Shown here one piece after another: positions 12,025-22,271 of a stretch of 64,000 nt of DNA (positions are counted from its first letter, which is position 1; every line of letters begins with the position of its first letter). Under the pieces are notes generated by a model. It ran no database searches and was not told the DNA's origin. It worked only from the letters and a program-made list of their open reading frames with translations. This DNA is from Pseudonocardia ammonioxydans (GTDB lineage Bacteria; Actinomycetota; Actinomycetes; Mycobacteriales; Pseudonocardiaceae): assembly GCF_900115005.1 (NCBI RefSeq), contig NZ_FOUY01000008.1:1-64000 (forward strand). The letters are read 5' to 3'. Position numbers and translations under genes: made by a program.

Positions 12025-13548
12025 CTACCGGGGCGGGATGCCGGTCAGGTCCTCCGCGAACCGGCCGATCGCCGAGCCCATCGCCGTGACGTTCCGGTCG
12101 AGGGCGGTCCGGTCGATGTTGCTCAGCCCGTCGCACGGCGTGTGGTAGCAGGAGTCGTAGGACTGGCCGGCCGTCCCGCCCCACTTCTGTGCCTGCTCCG
12201 GGGTCTTCTTCTCCTCGGCCCCGGTGAACAGGCCACCGGCCGGGACACCGGCCTCGATGAACGGCCCGTAGTCCGAGCGGCCGTCGAAGGCGGTCCCCTC
12301 CGGTCCCTGGACGCCCGCCGCGACGAGCGCATCGGTCAGCACCTGCTCCGCGGTCTCCGACCCCGCCGGGCCGGGCTGCCCGCCGAGCCCGTCGGAGTCG
12401 TCGCCGTCGTAGACGAGGTAGCCCGCGTTCGGCGAGCCGACCATGTCGAAGTTCAGGTAGAGCGCGAGCCGCGCGCGGTCCTGTTCGGACAGCGACTCGA
12501 CGTAGCGGGTCGCTCCGACCAGGCCGATCTCCTCGGCCCCCCACCAGGCGAAACGCACCTTCTGGCCGGCGGGCGGTGCCGCCCCGAGCTTCTGGGCCAC
12601 GTCCAGCAGGGCCGCGCTGCCGCTGCCGTTGTCGTTGATCCCGGCGCCCTCGGGCACCGAGTCGAGGTGGGCGCCGGCCATCACGACCCGGTCCGGGTCG
12701 CCGGTGCTGGTCTCGGCGATCACGTTGCGCGAGGTCTGCTTCTGGATCGTGGTGGCCAGGAGCAGGGTGGCCTGCTGCCCGTCGCGCAGCGCCTCGCCGG
12801 CGGTCTTCTGGACGGCCGCGGTGGGCACCACCCCCGGCGTCTCGCCGAGGGTGGCGGGCAACGCGGCGTCTTCGGTGTTCACGATGATCACGGCGCCGGC
12901 ACCGGCCGCGCCGGCCAGCTGGGACTTCTGTCCGAACGAGCAGACCCCGCGCTCGACGACGGCGATCGACCCGGCCCGGATGCCGGCGTAGTCCTCGGCC
13001 TCGCAGCCCGGCGTCGGGTCCTGCGGGGTGCGGGGCAGCACGGACAGCGGTGCGGTCAGCCCGCCGGGTGGCGTGGCGGGCGAGAAGCTCAGCACCTCGG
13101 TGGGCACCGGTGCGTCCGCCACGGTCAGCCGGGCGTCGTTCGCGGTGAACGTGCGGACGTCGAAGGACGGTGTCTGCACCTCGAACCCCGCCTCGCGCAG
13201 CGTGCTCGAGACGTAGTCGACGCTCGCGTCGTAGCCGGGCGTGCCGACCGCCCGGTTGCCGCCGTGCGCGGCGGCGATCCTCTCCAGCTCTTGGAGGTGG
13301 GCGAAGGCGGCGTCACCGCTCACCTGGGCGGCGAGCCGCTCGGACAGTCCCGGATCGGCCTGCGGGGCGCCCGGGCCGGGCGCCGCCGCGGTGCCCAGCG
13401 TCGCCGCCCCCGGCCCTGCCGGCACGTTCGCGCAGGCCGCCAGTGCCGCGACGGCCACCCCGGCACCCAGTACCCGCAGCAGCCGGCGACCACCGGTCCG
13501 TCCCCCGGCGCGACCGGCCGCCCCCGTTCCCGTGCGTTCCGACGTCAT
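12025..13548 (-). CDS. Secreted M28-family aminopeptidase lipoprotein (LpqL-like)
   Basis: 507 residues. The N-terminus has an Arg-rich start, a hydrophobic segment and the lipobox LAAC with Cys39, so it should be a membrane-anchored lipoprotein outside the cell. A PA domain (about residues 150-250) precedes the di-zinc peptidase core: AGAHLDSV (His, Asp), NDNGSGSAALLD, WWGAEEIGLVG (Glu-Glu), LNFDMVG (Asp) and CYHTPCD (His). It releases N-terminal amino acids from peptides. It lies on the opposite strand between imuB and dnaE2, with only 55 bases to the imuB stop. The start is the ATG just upstream of the Arg-rich leader; longer in-frame starts add sequence with no signal character. Confidence 0.9.
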   Translation of the reverse strand: MTSERTGTGAAGRAGGRTGGRRLLRVLGAGVAVAALAACANVPAGPGAATLGTAAAPGPGAPQADPGLSERLAAQVSGDAAFAHLQELERIAAAHGGNRAVGTPGYDASVDYVSSTLREAGFEVQTPSFDVRTFTANDARLTVADAPVPTEVLSFSPATPPGGLTAPLSVLPRTPQDPTPGCEAEDYAGIRAGSIAVVERGVCSFGQKSQLAGAAGAGAVIIVNTEDAALPATLGETPGVVPTAAVQKTAGEALRDGQQATLLLATTIQKQTSRNVIAETSTGDPDRVVMAGAHLDSVPEGAGINDNGSGSAALLDVAQKLGAAPPAGQKVRFAWWGAEEIGLVGATRYVESLSEQDRARLALYLNFDMVGSPNAGYLVYDGDDSDGLGGQPGPAGSETAEQVLTDALVAAGVQGPEGTAFDGRSDYGPFIEAGVPAGGLFTGAEEKKTPEQAQKWGGTAGQSYDSCYHTPCDGLSNIDRTALDRNVTAMGSAIGRFAEDLTGIPPR

Positions 13549-14073
13549 GGGTCCACCCCCGCTGTCCGGCCCCGTCGCGGGCCTGGTCCGCACCGGTCCT
13601 CCGGTGCCCGTCCTGGAGCGCGGCCGGACCGGATCCGGGCGCCGCAGCGTCGGACCAGCATCGGGCATCGGGTGTGGACGTGCCGTGAACTGACGATCAC
13701 GACACGGCATCCCGTCCGGGTGGTGCGGAGCGCGCCGGGCGCGGCGTCCCGCCGCCGTCCCGATCCACGGTGGATCCACGGACTTGTCTCAGGAGTTCCA
13801 CAGGTTCGGCTGGTGAACTCGTTGGTGTCGGTGGAGCGGCCCGCGAGCGGCCCACCGACCCCCTGACGGGGCCGTCCGAGTGGCCCTGCGGCCCGGCGCT
13901 GGGGAGCAGCCGGTGCCGTGGAGGAACTCGGTACCGCCGTGCGGGGCCGACCGGCGCTGGGGAGCGGCCGGCCGGCCCCCGCACGGCACGCCCGCCCCTT
14001 CCATCACCTTCGCCGTGCCGACGGTGCCTGCCCGGTCCTGCTGTACGGCGTGTGCTGTGCGAGCGCATCACTG
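13549..14073. other. Intergenic region between lipoprotein peptidase and dnaE2
   Basis: 525 bp with no convincing gene. It contains a short direct repeat (CCACGGTGGATCCACGG, about 13767-13784) and must carry the promoter of the divergent peptidase gene. I see no hairpin or RNA gene. Confidence 0.5.
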
Positions 14074-14100
14074 TTGATCGAACTTGTGTTCGAGTAGGCT
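14074..14100 (+). promoter_or_regulatory. LexA SOS box and promoter of dnaE2
   Basis: TCGAACTTGTGTTCGA (14078-14093) is a perfect LexA operator and the exact reverse complement of the imuA' operator, spacer included. It sits between TTGATC (14074-14079, possible -35) and TAGGCT (14095-14100, probable -10). The GTG of dnaE2 is only 7 bases beyond the -10, which suggests a leaderless mRNA. Confidence 0.92.
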
Positions 14101-14107
14101 TGCGGGT

Positions 14108-17100
14108 GTGGGCTGGCAGAACCCGGATGTCCCCTGGTCCGAGCTGGAGGGTGCGCTCTCCGGCCGGCCCGTGCACGACGGGTCGAGCCTGCGCGGCGGC
14201 CCGGAGGCCGACGGCGGCGACGCCCCGGCCTGGTCCGCCCACCGCGGCCCCTACGCACCGCCGGAGAACCTGCGCCCGGCGGGGGCGGGCGTCCCGTACG
14301 CCGAGCTGCACTGTCACTCGCACTTCAGCTTTCTCGACGGTGCGAGCGCCCCCGAGGAACTCGTCGAGCGGGCGGCCGAGCTCGGGCTGGAGGCGATCGC
14401 GCTCACCGACCACGACGGCATGTACGGCGTGGTCCGGTTCGCCGAGGCGGCCGAGGTGCTGGGGGTCCGGACCGTCTTCGGGGCCGAGCTGAGCCTGGGC
14501 CTGTCCGCCCCGCAGAACGGGGTGGCCGACCCGGAGGGCGAGCACCTGCTCCTGCTCGCCCGCGGCCCGGACGGCTACCGCGCGCTGTGCCGCACGATCT
14601 CGACCGCGCAGATGCGTGGCGGAGAGAAGGGCCGCCCGATCTACGACCTCGACGAGGTCGTCGCCGACACCGCCGGGGCGGTCGTGGTGCTCACCGGCTG
14701 CCGCAAGGGTGCGGTGCGCCGCGCGCTGGAGCGGCACGGCCCGCAGGCGGCGGCCGCCGAGCTGGAGCGGCTGGTGACCCGGTTCGGCCGGGAGTACGTC
14801 CGTGTCGAGCTGACCGCGCACGGCGACCCGTGCGACACCGAGCGCAACGACGCCCTGGCCGCCCTGGCCGACCGGGCGGGTGTCGCGACGGTGGCGACGA
14901 CCGCCGCGCACTACGCCGGCCCGGACCGGGCGCCGCTCGCGGCGACCGTGGCGGCGGTGCGGGCCCGCCGCAGCCTGGACGAGATCGACCCCTGGCTGCC
15001 CGCGGCCGGCACCGCGCACCTGCGCTCCGGGGCGGAGATGGCACTGCGCTTCGAGGAGCGGTACCCGGGCGCGGTGGCGCGGGCCGCGGAGCTCGGCCGC
15101 GAGCTGGCGTTCGAGCTGCACCTGGTGGCGCCGGAACTGCCCCCGTTCGACGTGCCGGCGGGGGAGACCGAGGCCTCCTGGCTGCGGACGCTGACCGAGC
15201 GGGGCCGGATGGAGCGCTACGGCAGCCACGACGAGAACCCGTTCGCCGCGTACACCGTCGAGCGCGAGCTGGCGATCATCGAGCAGAAGGACTTCCCGGG
15301 CTACTTCCTGATCGTGCACGACATCGTCGACTTCTGCCGGCGGGAGGACATCTTCTGCCAGGGCCGGGGGTCCGCGGCGAACTCCGCGGTCTGTTACGCG
15401 CTCGGCATCACCAACGTCGACGCCGTCCGGCACGGCCTGCTGTTCGAGCGGTTCCTGTCCCCGGACCGCGACGGCTACCCCGACATCGACCTGGACATCG
15501 AGTCCGGTCGCCGGGAGGAGGCCATCCAGTACGTCTACCGCCGCTACGGCCGGCTGTACGCCGCGCAGGTCGCGAACGTCATCACCTACCGGCCGCGGTC
15601 GGCGGTGCGCGACACCGCCCGTGCGCTCGGCTTCTCGCCCGGCCAGCAGGACGCGTGGAGCAAGCGGGTCGAGCGGTGGCACGCGCTGGAGGCGTCGGAC
15701 CTCGGGGCGGACGGGAACGGCACGGCGATGCCGCCGCAGCTGCTCGACCTCGCCGGGCAGCTGCTGGGCGCGCCGCGTCATCTCGGCATCCACTCCGGCG
15801 GCATGGTCATCTGCGACCGGCCGGTGTCCGAGGTCGTCCCGGTGGAGTGGGCGCGGATGGCGGACCGGACCGTCGTGCAGTGGGACAAGGAGGACTGCGC
15901 CGCGGCGGGGCTGGTCAAGTTCGACCTGCTCGGCCTGGGCATGCTCACCGCGCTGCACCTGATGGTGGACCTGGTCGAGCACACCACGGGCACCCGGATC
16001 GAGCTGCACACGATCGGCGAGTCCGATCCGGAGGTCTACGCGATGCTCTCCCGGGCCGACTCGGTCGGGGTGTTCCAGGTGGAGTCCCGGGCCCAGATGG
16101 CGACGCTGCCCCGGCTGCGCCCGCGGGAGTTCTACGACCTGGTCGTGGAGGTCGCGCTGATCCGGCCCGGCCCGATCCAGGGCGGTTCGGTGCACCCCTA
16201 CATCCGGCGCCGCAACCAGCTGGAGGACTGGGAGCACGACCACGAGCTGCTGGCGCCCGCGCTGGACAAGACCCTGGGCATCCCGCTGTTCCAGGAGCAG
16301 ATGATGCAGATCGCGGTGGACGTCGCCGGGTTCTCCGCGGCCGAGGCCGACGAGCTGCGCCGGGCGATGGGGGCCAAGCGCTCCACCGAGAAGATGGAGC
16401 GTCTGCGCGGCCGGTTCTTCGACGGGATGGCGGCGAACGGGATCACCGGAGAGCTCGCCTCGAAGATCTTCGACAAGATGCTGGCGTTCGCGAACTTCGG
16501 CTTCCCGGAGAGTCACTCGATCAGCTTCGCCGCGCTGGTCTACTACTCGGCCTGGTTCAAGCTCCACCACCCGGCCGCGTTCTGCGCGGCGCTGCTCAAC
16601 GCCCAGCCGATGGGCTTCTACTCGCCGCAGTCACTGGTCGCCGACGCCCGCAGGCACGGGGTGCGCGTCCGCCGTCCGGACGTGAACGACGGCCGGGCCG
16701 ACGCGACCCTGCAACCGGACCCGGACAGCACCGGCGGGTGGGCGATCCGGCTCGGGCTCTCCGGGATCCGCACGATCGGCACCGACCTCGCCGAGACGAT
16801 CGACACCGGGCGGGACGCGGGCGGGCCGTTCGCCGACCTGGCCGACCTCGCCCGCCGCGTCCGGCTGACCGGGCCGCAGGCCGAGGCGCTCGCCACCGCG
16901 GGCGCGTTCGGCTGTTTCGGGGTGGATCGGCGGGAGGCGCTGTGGGCGGCCGGCGTCGTCGCGGGGGTGCGCCCGGAGCACCTGCCGGGCACCGCCGTCG
17001 GGTTCGAGGCGCCCGCTCTGCCCGGGATGACCGAGGCGGAGCTGACCGTCTCCGACGTGTGGGCCACCGGCGTCTCGCCGGACAGTCACCCGGTGCAGCA

Positions 17101-17461
17101 CCTGCGGGACCGGCTGGACGCGCTCGGCGCGGTCCGGATCGACCGGCTCGACGCCGTCGGCAGCCGGTCCGGGCCGGACGCGCCGCCGCGGGTGCTGGTC
17201 GGCGGTCTGGTCACCCACCGGCAGCGCCCGGCGACCGCGGGCGGGGTGACGTTCGTGAACCTGGAGGACGAGTCCGGGATGCTCAACGTGACGTGCTCGG
17301 AGGGGCTGTGGGCCCGCTACCGGTCGGTAGCGCTGGGCAGTGCCGCGCTGCTGGTGCGCGGGCGGCTCGAACGCAGCCCCGAGGGGGTGCTCAACCTGCT
17401 GGCGGACCGGCTGCAGCGGATGCCGCTCGCCGTGACCGTGCAGTCCCGTGACTTCCGCTGA
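14108..17461 (+). CDS. dnaE2: Error-prone DNA polymerase III alpha subunit 2
   Basis: 1117 residues. The PHP domain (YAELHCHSHFSFLDG, residues about 65-80) is followed by the PolC/DnaE polymerase core with the catalytic acidic motif PDIDLDIES. Further core motifs are GRGSAANSAVCYALG and ANFGFPESHSISFA, and a C-terminal OB domain (THRQRPATA, FVNLEDESG) follows. It is the polymerase of the SOS mutasome with ImuA' and ImuB and performs translesion synthesis. The GTG at 14108 gives MGWQNP, which matches the family N-terminus. It is under a LexA box of its own. Unlike in mycobacteria, it lies only 2 kb from imuB in the same orientation. Confidence 0.97.
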   Translation: MGWQNPDVPWSELEGALSGRPVHDGSSLRGGPEADGGDAPAWSAHRGPYAPPENLRPAGAGVPYAELHCHSHFSFLDGASAPEELVERAAELGLEAIALTDHDGMYGVVRFAEAAEVLGVRTVFGAELSLGLSAPQNGVADPEGEHLLLLARGPDGYRALCRTISTAQMRGGEKGRPIYDLDEVVADTAGAVVVLTGCRKGAVRRALERHGPQAAAAELERLVTRFGREYVRVELTAHGDPCDTERNDALAALADRAGVATVATTAAHYAGPDRAPLAATVAAVRARRSLDEIDPWLPAAGTAHLRSGAEMALRFEERYPGAVARAAELGRELAFELHLVAPELPPFDVPAGETEASWLRTLTERGRMERYGSHDENPFAAYTVERELAIIEQKDFPGYFLIVHDIVDFCRREDIFCQGRGSAANSAVCYALGITNVDAVRHGLLFERFLSPDRDGYPDIDLDIESGRREEAIQYVYRRYGRLYAAQVANVITYRPRSAVRDTARALGFSPGQQDAWSKRVERWHALEASDLGADGNGTAMPPQLLDLAGQLLGAPRHLGIHSGGMVICDRPVSEVVPVEWARMADRTVVQWDKEDCAAAGLVKFDLLGLGMLTALHLMVDLVEHTTGTRIELHTIGESDPEVYAMLSRADSVGVFQVESRAQMATLPRLRPREFYDLVVEVALIRPGPIQGGSVHPYIRRRNQLEDWEHDHELLAPALDKTLGIPLFQEQMMQIAVDVAGFSAAEADELRRAMGAKRSTEKMERLRGRFFDGMAANGITGELASKIFDKMLAFANFGFPESHSISFAALVYYSAWFKLHHPAAFCAALLNAQPMGFYSPQSLVADARRHGVRVRRPDVNDGRADATLQPDPDSTGGWAIRLGLSGIRTIGTDLAETIDTGRDAGGPFADLADLARRVRLTGPQAEALATAGAFGCFGVDRREALWAAGVVAGVRPEHLPGTAVGFEAPALPGMTEAELTVSDVWATGVSPDSHPVQHLRDRLDALGAVRIDRLDAVGSRSGPDAPPRVLVGGLVTHRQRPATAGGVTFVNLEDESGMLNVTCSEGLWARYRSVALGSAALLVRGRLERSPEGVLNLLADRLQRMPLAVTVQSRDFR

Positions 17462-17463
17462 CC

Positions 17464-17509
17464 CCCGTGAGTGGTAATCGCGGTCAGAGCCGCGATAACC
17501 ACTCACGGG
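17464..17509 (+). terminator. Long hairpin after dnaE2, member of a repeated hairpin family
   Basis: Two 20-base arms (17464-17483 and 17490-17509) pair with one mismatch around a 6-base loop, starting 3 bases after the dnaE2 stop. The arm core GTGAGTGGTAATCGCGG recurs with two changes in the hairpin at 60548-60592, so this is both a likely terminator and a dispersed element. Confidence 0.8.
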
Positions 17510-17623
17510 TCGGTTGAGCTCGGCGAAGCGGACCCTGGGCCCGGTCGCGGTGACCCGCGGGCTGCGGTTCCGCGCGACTCGGTCGGTGCGGCACGCACTG
17601 CGGGCACCTGGGAGGATGACCGC

Positions 17624-18478
17624 GTGAGCGCAACGGTCATGGACGGCAAGGCGACGCTGGCGGAGCTCCTCGAGGACCTGCGGGCACGTGTCGAGAAGCT
17701 GACGGCGGCCGGAGCGACGCCGGGTCTCGGCACGGTGCTGGTCGGGGACGACCCGGGGTCGCACGCCTACGTCCGCGCCAAGCACCGCGACTGCGCCAAG
17801 GTCGGGATCACCTCCCTGCAGCGCGAGCTGCCGGCCGACGCGAGCCAGGCCCAGGTCGAGGACACCATCGACGAGCTGAACGCCGACCCGTCCTGCACCG
17901 GCTACATCGTCCAGCTGCCGCTGCCGGACGGGTTGGACGCCGGCGCCGCGCTGGAGCGCATCGACCCGGCGAAGGACGCCGACGGCCTGCACCCGACCAA
18001 CCTGGGACGCCTGGTGCTCGGCGAGCCCGGGCCGCTGCCCTGCACGCCGCGCGGCATCGTCGAGCTGTGCCGCCGCTTCGACGTCGAGCTGAACGGCGCC
18101 GAGGTCGTCGTCGTCGGCCGCGGGGTCACCGTCGGGCGCCCGCTCGGGCTGCTGCTGACCCGCCGCAGCGAGAACGCGACCGTGACGCTGTGCCACACCG
18201 GGACCCGTGATCTCGGGGCGCACCTGCGGGCGGCCGACGTCGTCGTCGCCGCGGCCGGGAAGGCGGGGCTGATCACCGCGGACCAGATCCGGCCGGGGGC
18301 GACGGTGCTCGACGTCGGCGTCACCCGGACCGATCTCGGGCTGGTCGGCGACGTGGCCCCCGAGGTTGCGGAGGTCGCCGGGCGGCTGGCGCCGATGCCG
18401 GGTGGCATCGGCCCGATGACGCGCGGGATGCTGCTGACGAACGTCATCGAGGCAGCCGAACGGAGCTTGCCGGAGTGA
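17624..18478 (+). CDS. folD: Methylenetetrahydrofolate dehydrogenase/cyclohydrolase
   Basis: 284 residues, the normal FolD length. It interconverts 5,10-methylene-, methenyl- and 10-formyl-THF and supplies the formyl donor for PurN and PurH. Motifs are [16 protein letters not shown] (with catalytic Lys), [17 protein letters not shown], the NADP-binding [15 protein letters not shown] and the C-terminal [12 protein letters not shown]. The GTG start has GGAGGA upstream. The last codons (ERSLPE-stop) form the first unit of a 32-bp tandem array leading into the next gene. Confidence 0.96.
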   Translation: MSATVMDGKATLAELLEDLRARVEKLTAAGATPGLGTVLVGDDPGSHAYVRAKHRDCAKVGITSLQRELPADASQAQVEDTIDELNADPSCTGYIVQLPLPDGLDAGAALERIDPAKDADGLHPTNLGRLVLGEPGPLPCTPRGIVELCRRFDVELNGAEVVVVGRGVTVGRPLGLLLTRRSENATVTLCHTGTRDLGAHLRAADVVVAAAGKAGLITADQIRPGATVLDVGVTRTDLGLVGDVAPEVAEVAGRLAPMPGGIGPMTRGMLLTNVIEAAERSLPE

Positions 18479-18616
18479 GCATCGGCACCGAACGCAGCGT
18501 GCCGGAGTGAGCGTCGGCGCCGAACGCAGCGTGCCGGAGTGAGCGTCGGCACCGAACGCAGCGTGCCGGAGTGAGCATCGATAACGAACGCAGCGTGCCG
18601 GAGTGAGCATCGATAC
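18457..18616 (+). repeat. Five 32-bp tandem repeats forming a chain of overlapping mini-ORFs
   Basis: Units begin at 18457, 18489, 18521, 18553 and 18585. Each contains CCGGAGTGAGC, in which a TGA stop and a GTG start overlap. From the folD stop, four 12-codon mini-ORFs follow: 18475-18510, 18507-18542, 18539-18574 and 18571-18606. Each reads VS(I/V)xxERSVPE-stop and overlaps the next by 4 bases. The final GTG at 18603 is in frame with the DUF3017 gene. Substitutions between units (I/V, T/A, G/D, T/N) spare the stop/start overlap. Confidence 0.93.
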
Positions 18617-18641
18617 CGAACGGCCGGGCGGAGGAGGCACG

Positions 18642-18950
18642 ATGGCCACCACGCGGAGCGGGTTCGGGCTGCGTGCCCGGCTGCGCACGCACTGGCCGCT
18701 GCTGGCCGTGCTCGGGATCGCCCTGGTCGGCCTCGAGCGGGTGGTGACCGAGCACTGGCGGGAGGGGTCGGCGGCGTTCGCCGTGGCGATGCTGCTCGCC
18801 GCCGGGCTGCGGCTCGCGCTGCCGCCGGACCGGGTGGGGCTGCTCGCGGTCCGCGGCCGGCACGCCGACGCGCTGGTCTACGGCGCGTTCGGGCTCGCCG
18901 TCCTGCTGCTGGCCCTGACGATCACCCGGGGTTCGCTGACGATCAGCTGA
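18642..18950 (+). CDS. DUF3017 small membrane protein
   Basis: 102 residues from the ATG at 18642, which has GAGGAGG 4 bases upstream. An in-frame GTG at 18603, the last start of the preceding repeat chain, would add 13 residues. Three hydrophobic helices are visible (about residues 18-35, 43-62 and 78-98). The gene follows folD as Rv3355c follows folD in M. tuberculosis, and the family is DUF3017. The function is unknown. Which start is used, and whether ribosomes arrive from folD through the mini-ORFs, are the open points. Confidence 0.82.
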   Translation: MATTRSGFGLRARLRTHWPLLAVLGIALVGLERVVTEHWREGSAAFAVAMLLAAGLRLALPPDRVGLLAVRGRHADALVYGAFGLAVLLLALTITRGSLTIS

Positions 18951-19350
18951 CCGGGGCTGCCGGGCGGACCGCTCAGCGGCGGGTGTCGGCGGGCGTGGCC
19001 GGGCGCCGGGTCGGGGGCCGGCGCGGGCCTGCGGGACGTTTGCTGCCGGGGCGTCCGGGGCCGGTGCTGGTGGCTCGCGGTCCCTGCACCGGACGGCGGG
19101 GCGGCCGGTGCGCGCGGCGGGACGGCCGGGCGGGGACGGGGGCCCCGGGCGGCGCGGTCGTCGTCGGCTCGATAATGATCATCGCTAACAGAATTCTACC
19201 GGTCGGTACGCACGCTCGGTCACCGGGGAGGCGTCGCCCCGCAGGTGATCACCCCCGAGGCGCCGGATCTTGATCACGGGGAGTTGCGGGCGCGGTCCGT
19301 GACCTGCGCGCGCGGAGGTGCTCGGAGGGCCCGCACGTGCTCCTGGTGCG
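18951..19350. other. Intergenic region with an AT-rich operator-like island
   Basis: No confident gene. An Arg/Pro-rich 69-codon frame runs on the minus strand from 19182, but nothing supports it. At 19166-19215 the sequence turns unusually AT-rich (CGATAATGATCATCG, then ACAGAATTC) and is followed by TACCGGTCGGTA, a perfect 5-bp inverted repeat of the kind bound by TetR-type regulators. This looks like an old or active promoter region. Confidence 0.45.
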
Positions 19351-19353
19351 GGC

Positions 19354-19386
19354 GAGGGCCGCCTCCCCGGCGGGGAGGCGGCCCTC
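19354..19386 (-). terminator. Hairpin after icd
   Basis: GAGGGCCGCCTCCCCG (19354-19369) and its perfect complement (19371-19386) form a very stable hairpin. Allowing a 5-base loop leaves about 14 bp. It begins 14 bases beyond the icd stop on the minus strand. Confidence 0.8.
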
Positions 19387-19400
19387 GTGGCGTCGCTGTG

Positions 19401-21632
<2,232 letters not shown>

Positions 21633-21879
21633 CGCGTCTGTGGCCTGCCTCGGGCTCGTCGTCGGATCGGATCTGCGGGCTCCGCCGCTGCGCCGACGAC
21701 CTGCCCGGGGGCCGGGCGGGGCCCCGGCGCGGCGGCCCGCTTCCGCGGCACACGCTATCCCGTGGACACCCCGTGACGCGCGCAGGAGTAACCGGTCCGA
21801 CACCCCCGTGCGGTGGACAGGCCCGCCGGGCCCGACCGGCTACGGTTGAGGCGAGCAGGTGACGAGGGGAGCGACGGGC

Positions 21880-22209
21880 GTGGCCAAGGTGAAACTCCCG
21901 GCCTTCAAGAAGTCCTGGCTGCGCGGGTGGCCGCTGGTGGTCGTGCTGGCCATCGCCCTGACCGTGGTCGCACTCGGCTACGGCGGCGCCACCGACCAGC
22001 TCGGCAGCACGTGCACGGTGACGGTGCAGGCCGCGGAGGTCACGGTCCGGGCGGCGCCGAGCCCGTCCGCGCAGTCCGTCGGGACGCTGACCCGGGGTGA
22101 GGAGGTCCCGGCGGAGACGATCGTCGACACCGGATTCCGCAAGCTCACCGGCGGCGACCGGTGGGTGCCGTCGAACAGCGTCGCCGCGACCGCCGGGAGC
22201 CGGTGTTAG
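21880..22209 (+). CDS. Small membrane-anchored protein with SH3-like domain
   Basis: 109 residues from a GTG with GAGGGGAG 9 bases upstream. A basic start (KLPAFKKSW) is followed by one membrane helix (about residues 18-36). An extracytoplasmic region then follows, whose VTVRAAPSPSAQSVGTLTRGEEV pattern is typical of bacterial SH3 (SH3b) domains. Two cysteines (Cys at CTVTV and the final residue) could form a disulfide outside the cell. A candidate -10, TACGGT (21841-21846), lies 33 bases upstream. The specific role is unknown; SH3b domains often bind wall peptides. Confidence 0.7.
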   Translation: MAKVKLPAFKKSWLRGWPLVVVLAIALTVVALGYGGATDQLGSTCTVTVQAAEVTVRAAPSPSAQSVGTLTRGEEVPAETIVDTGFRKLTGGDRWVPSNSVAATAGSRC

Positions 22210-22271
22210 CGCCCCTGGCGGCGTCGCGAACCCGCTGCCCGGCGTGATCGTCGGTACGGGAGAGTAGGGGC

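Noticed and set aside
18457-18616. Five regular 32-bp repeats as a possible CRISPR array
   Set aside because: The repeats are head-to-tail with no spacers, and they overlap the folD stop. No cas genes are near.
18973-19182. A 69-codon minus-strand frame (MIIIEPTTTAPPG...) as a gene
   Set aside because: It is Arg/Pro-rich without a ribosome site, and its start lies inside an operator-like near-palindrome. There is no family resemblance.
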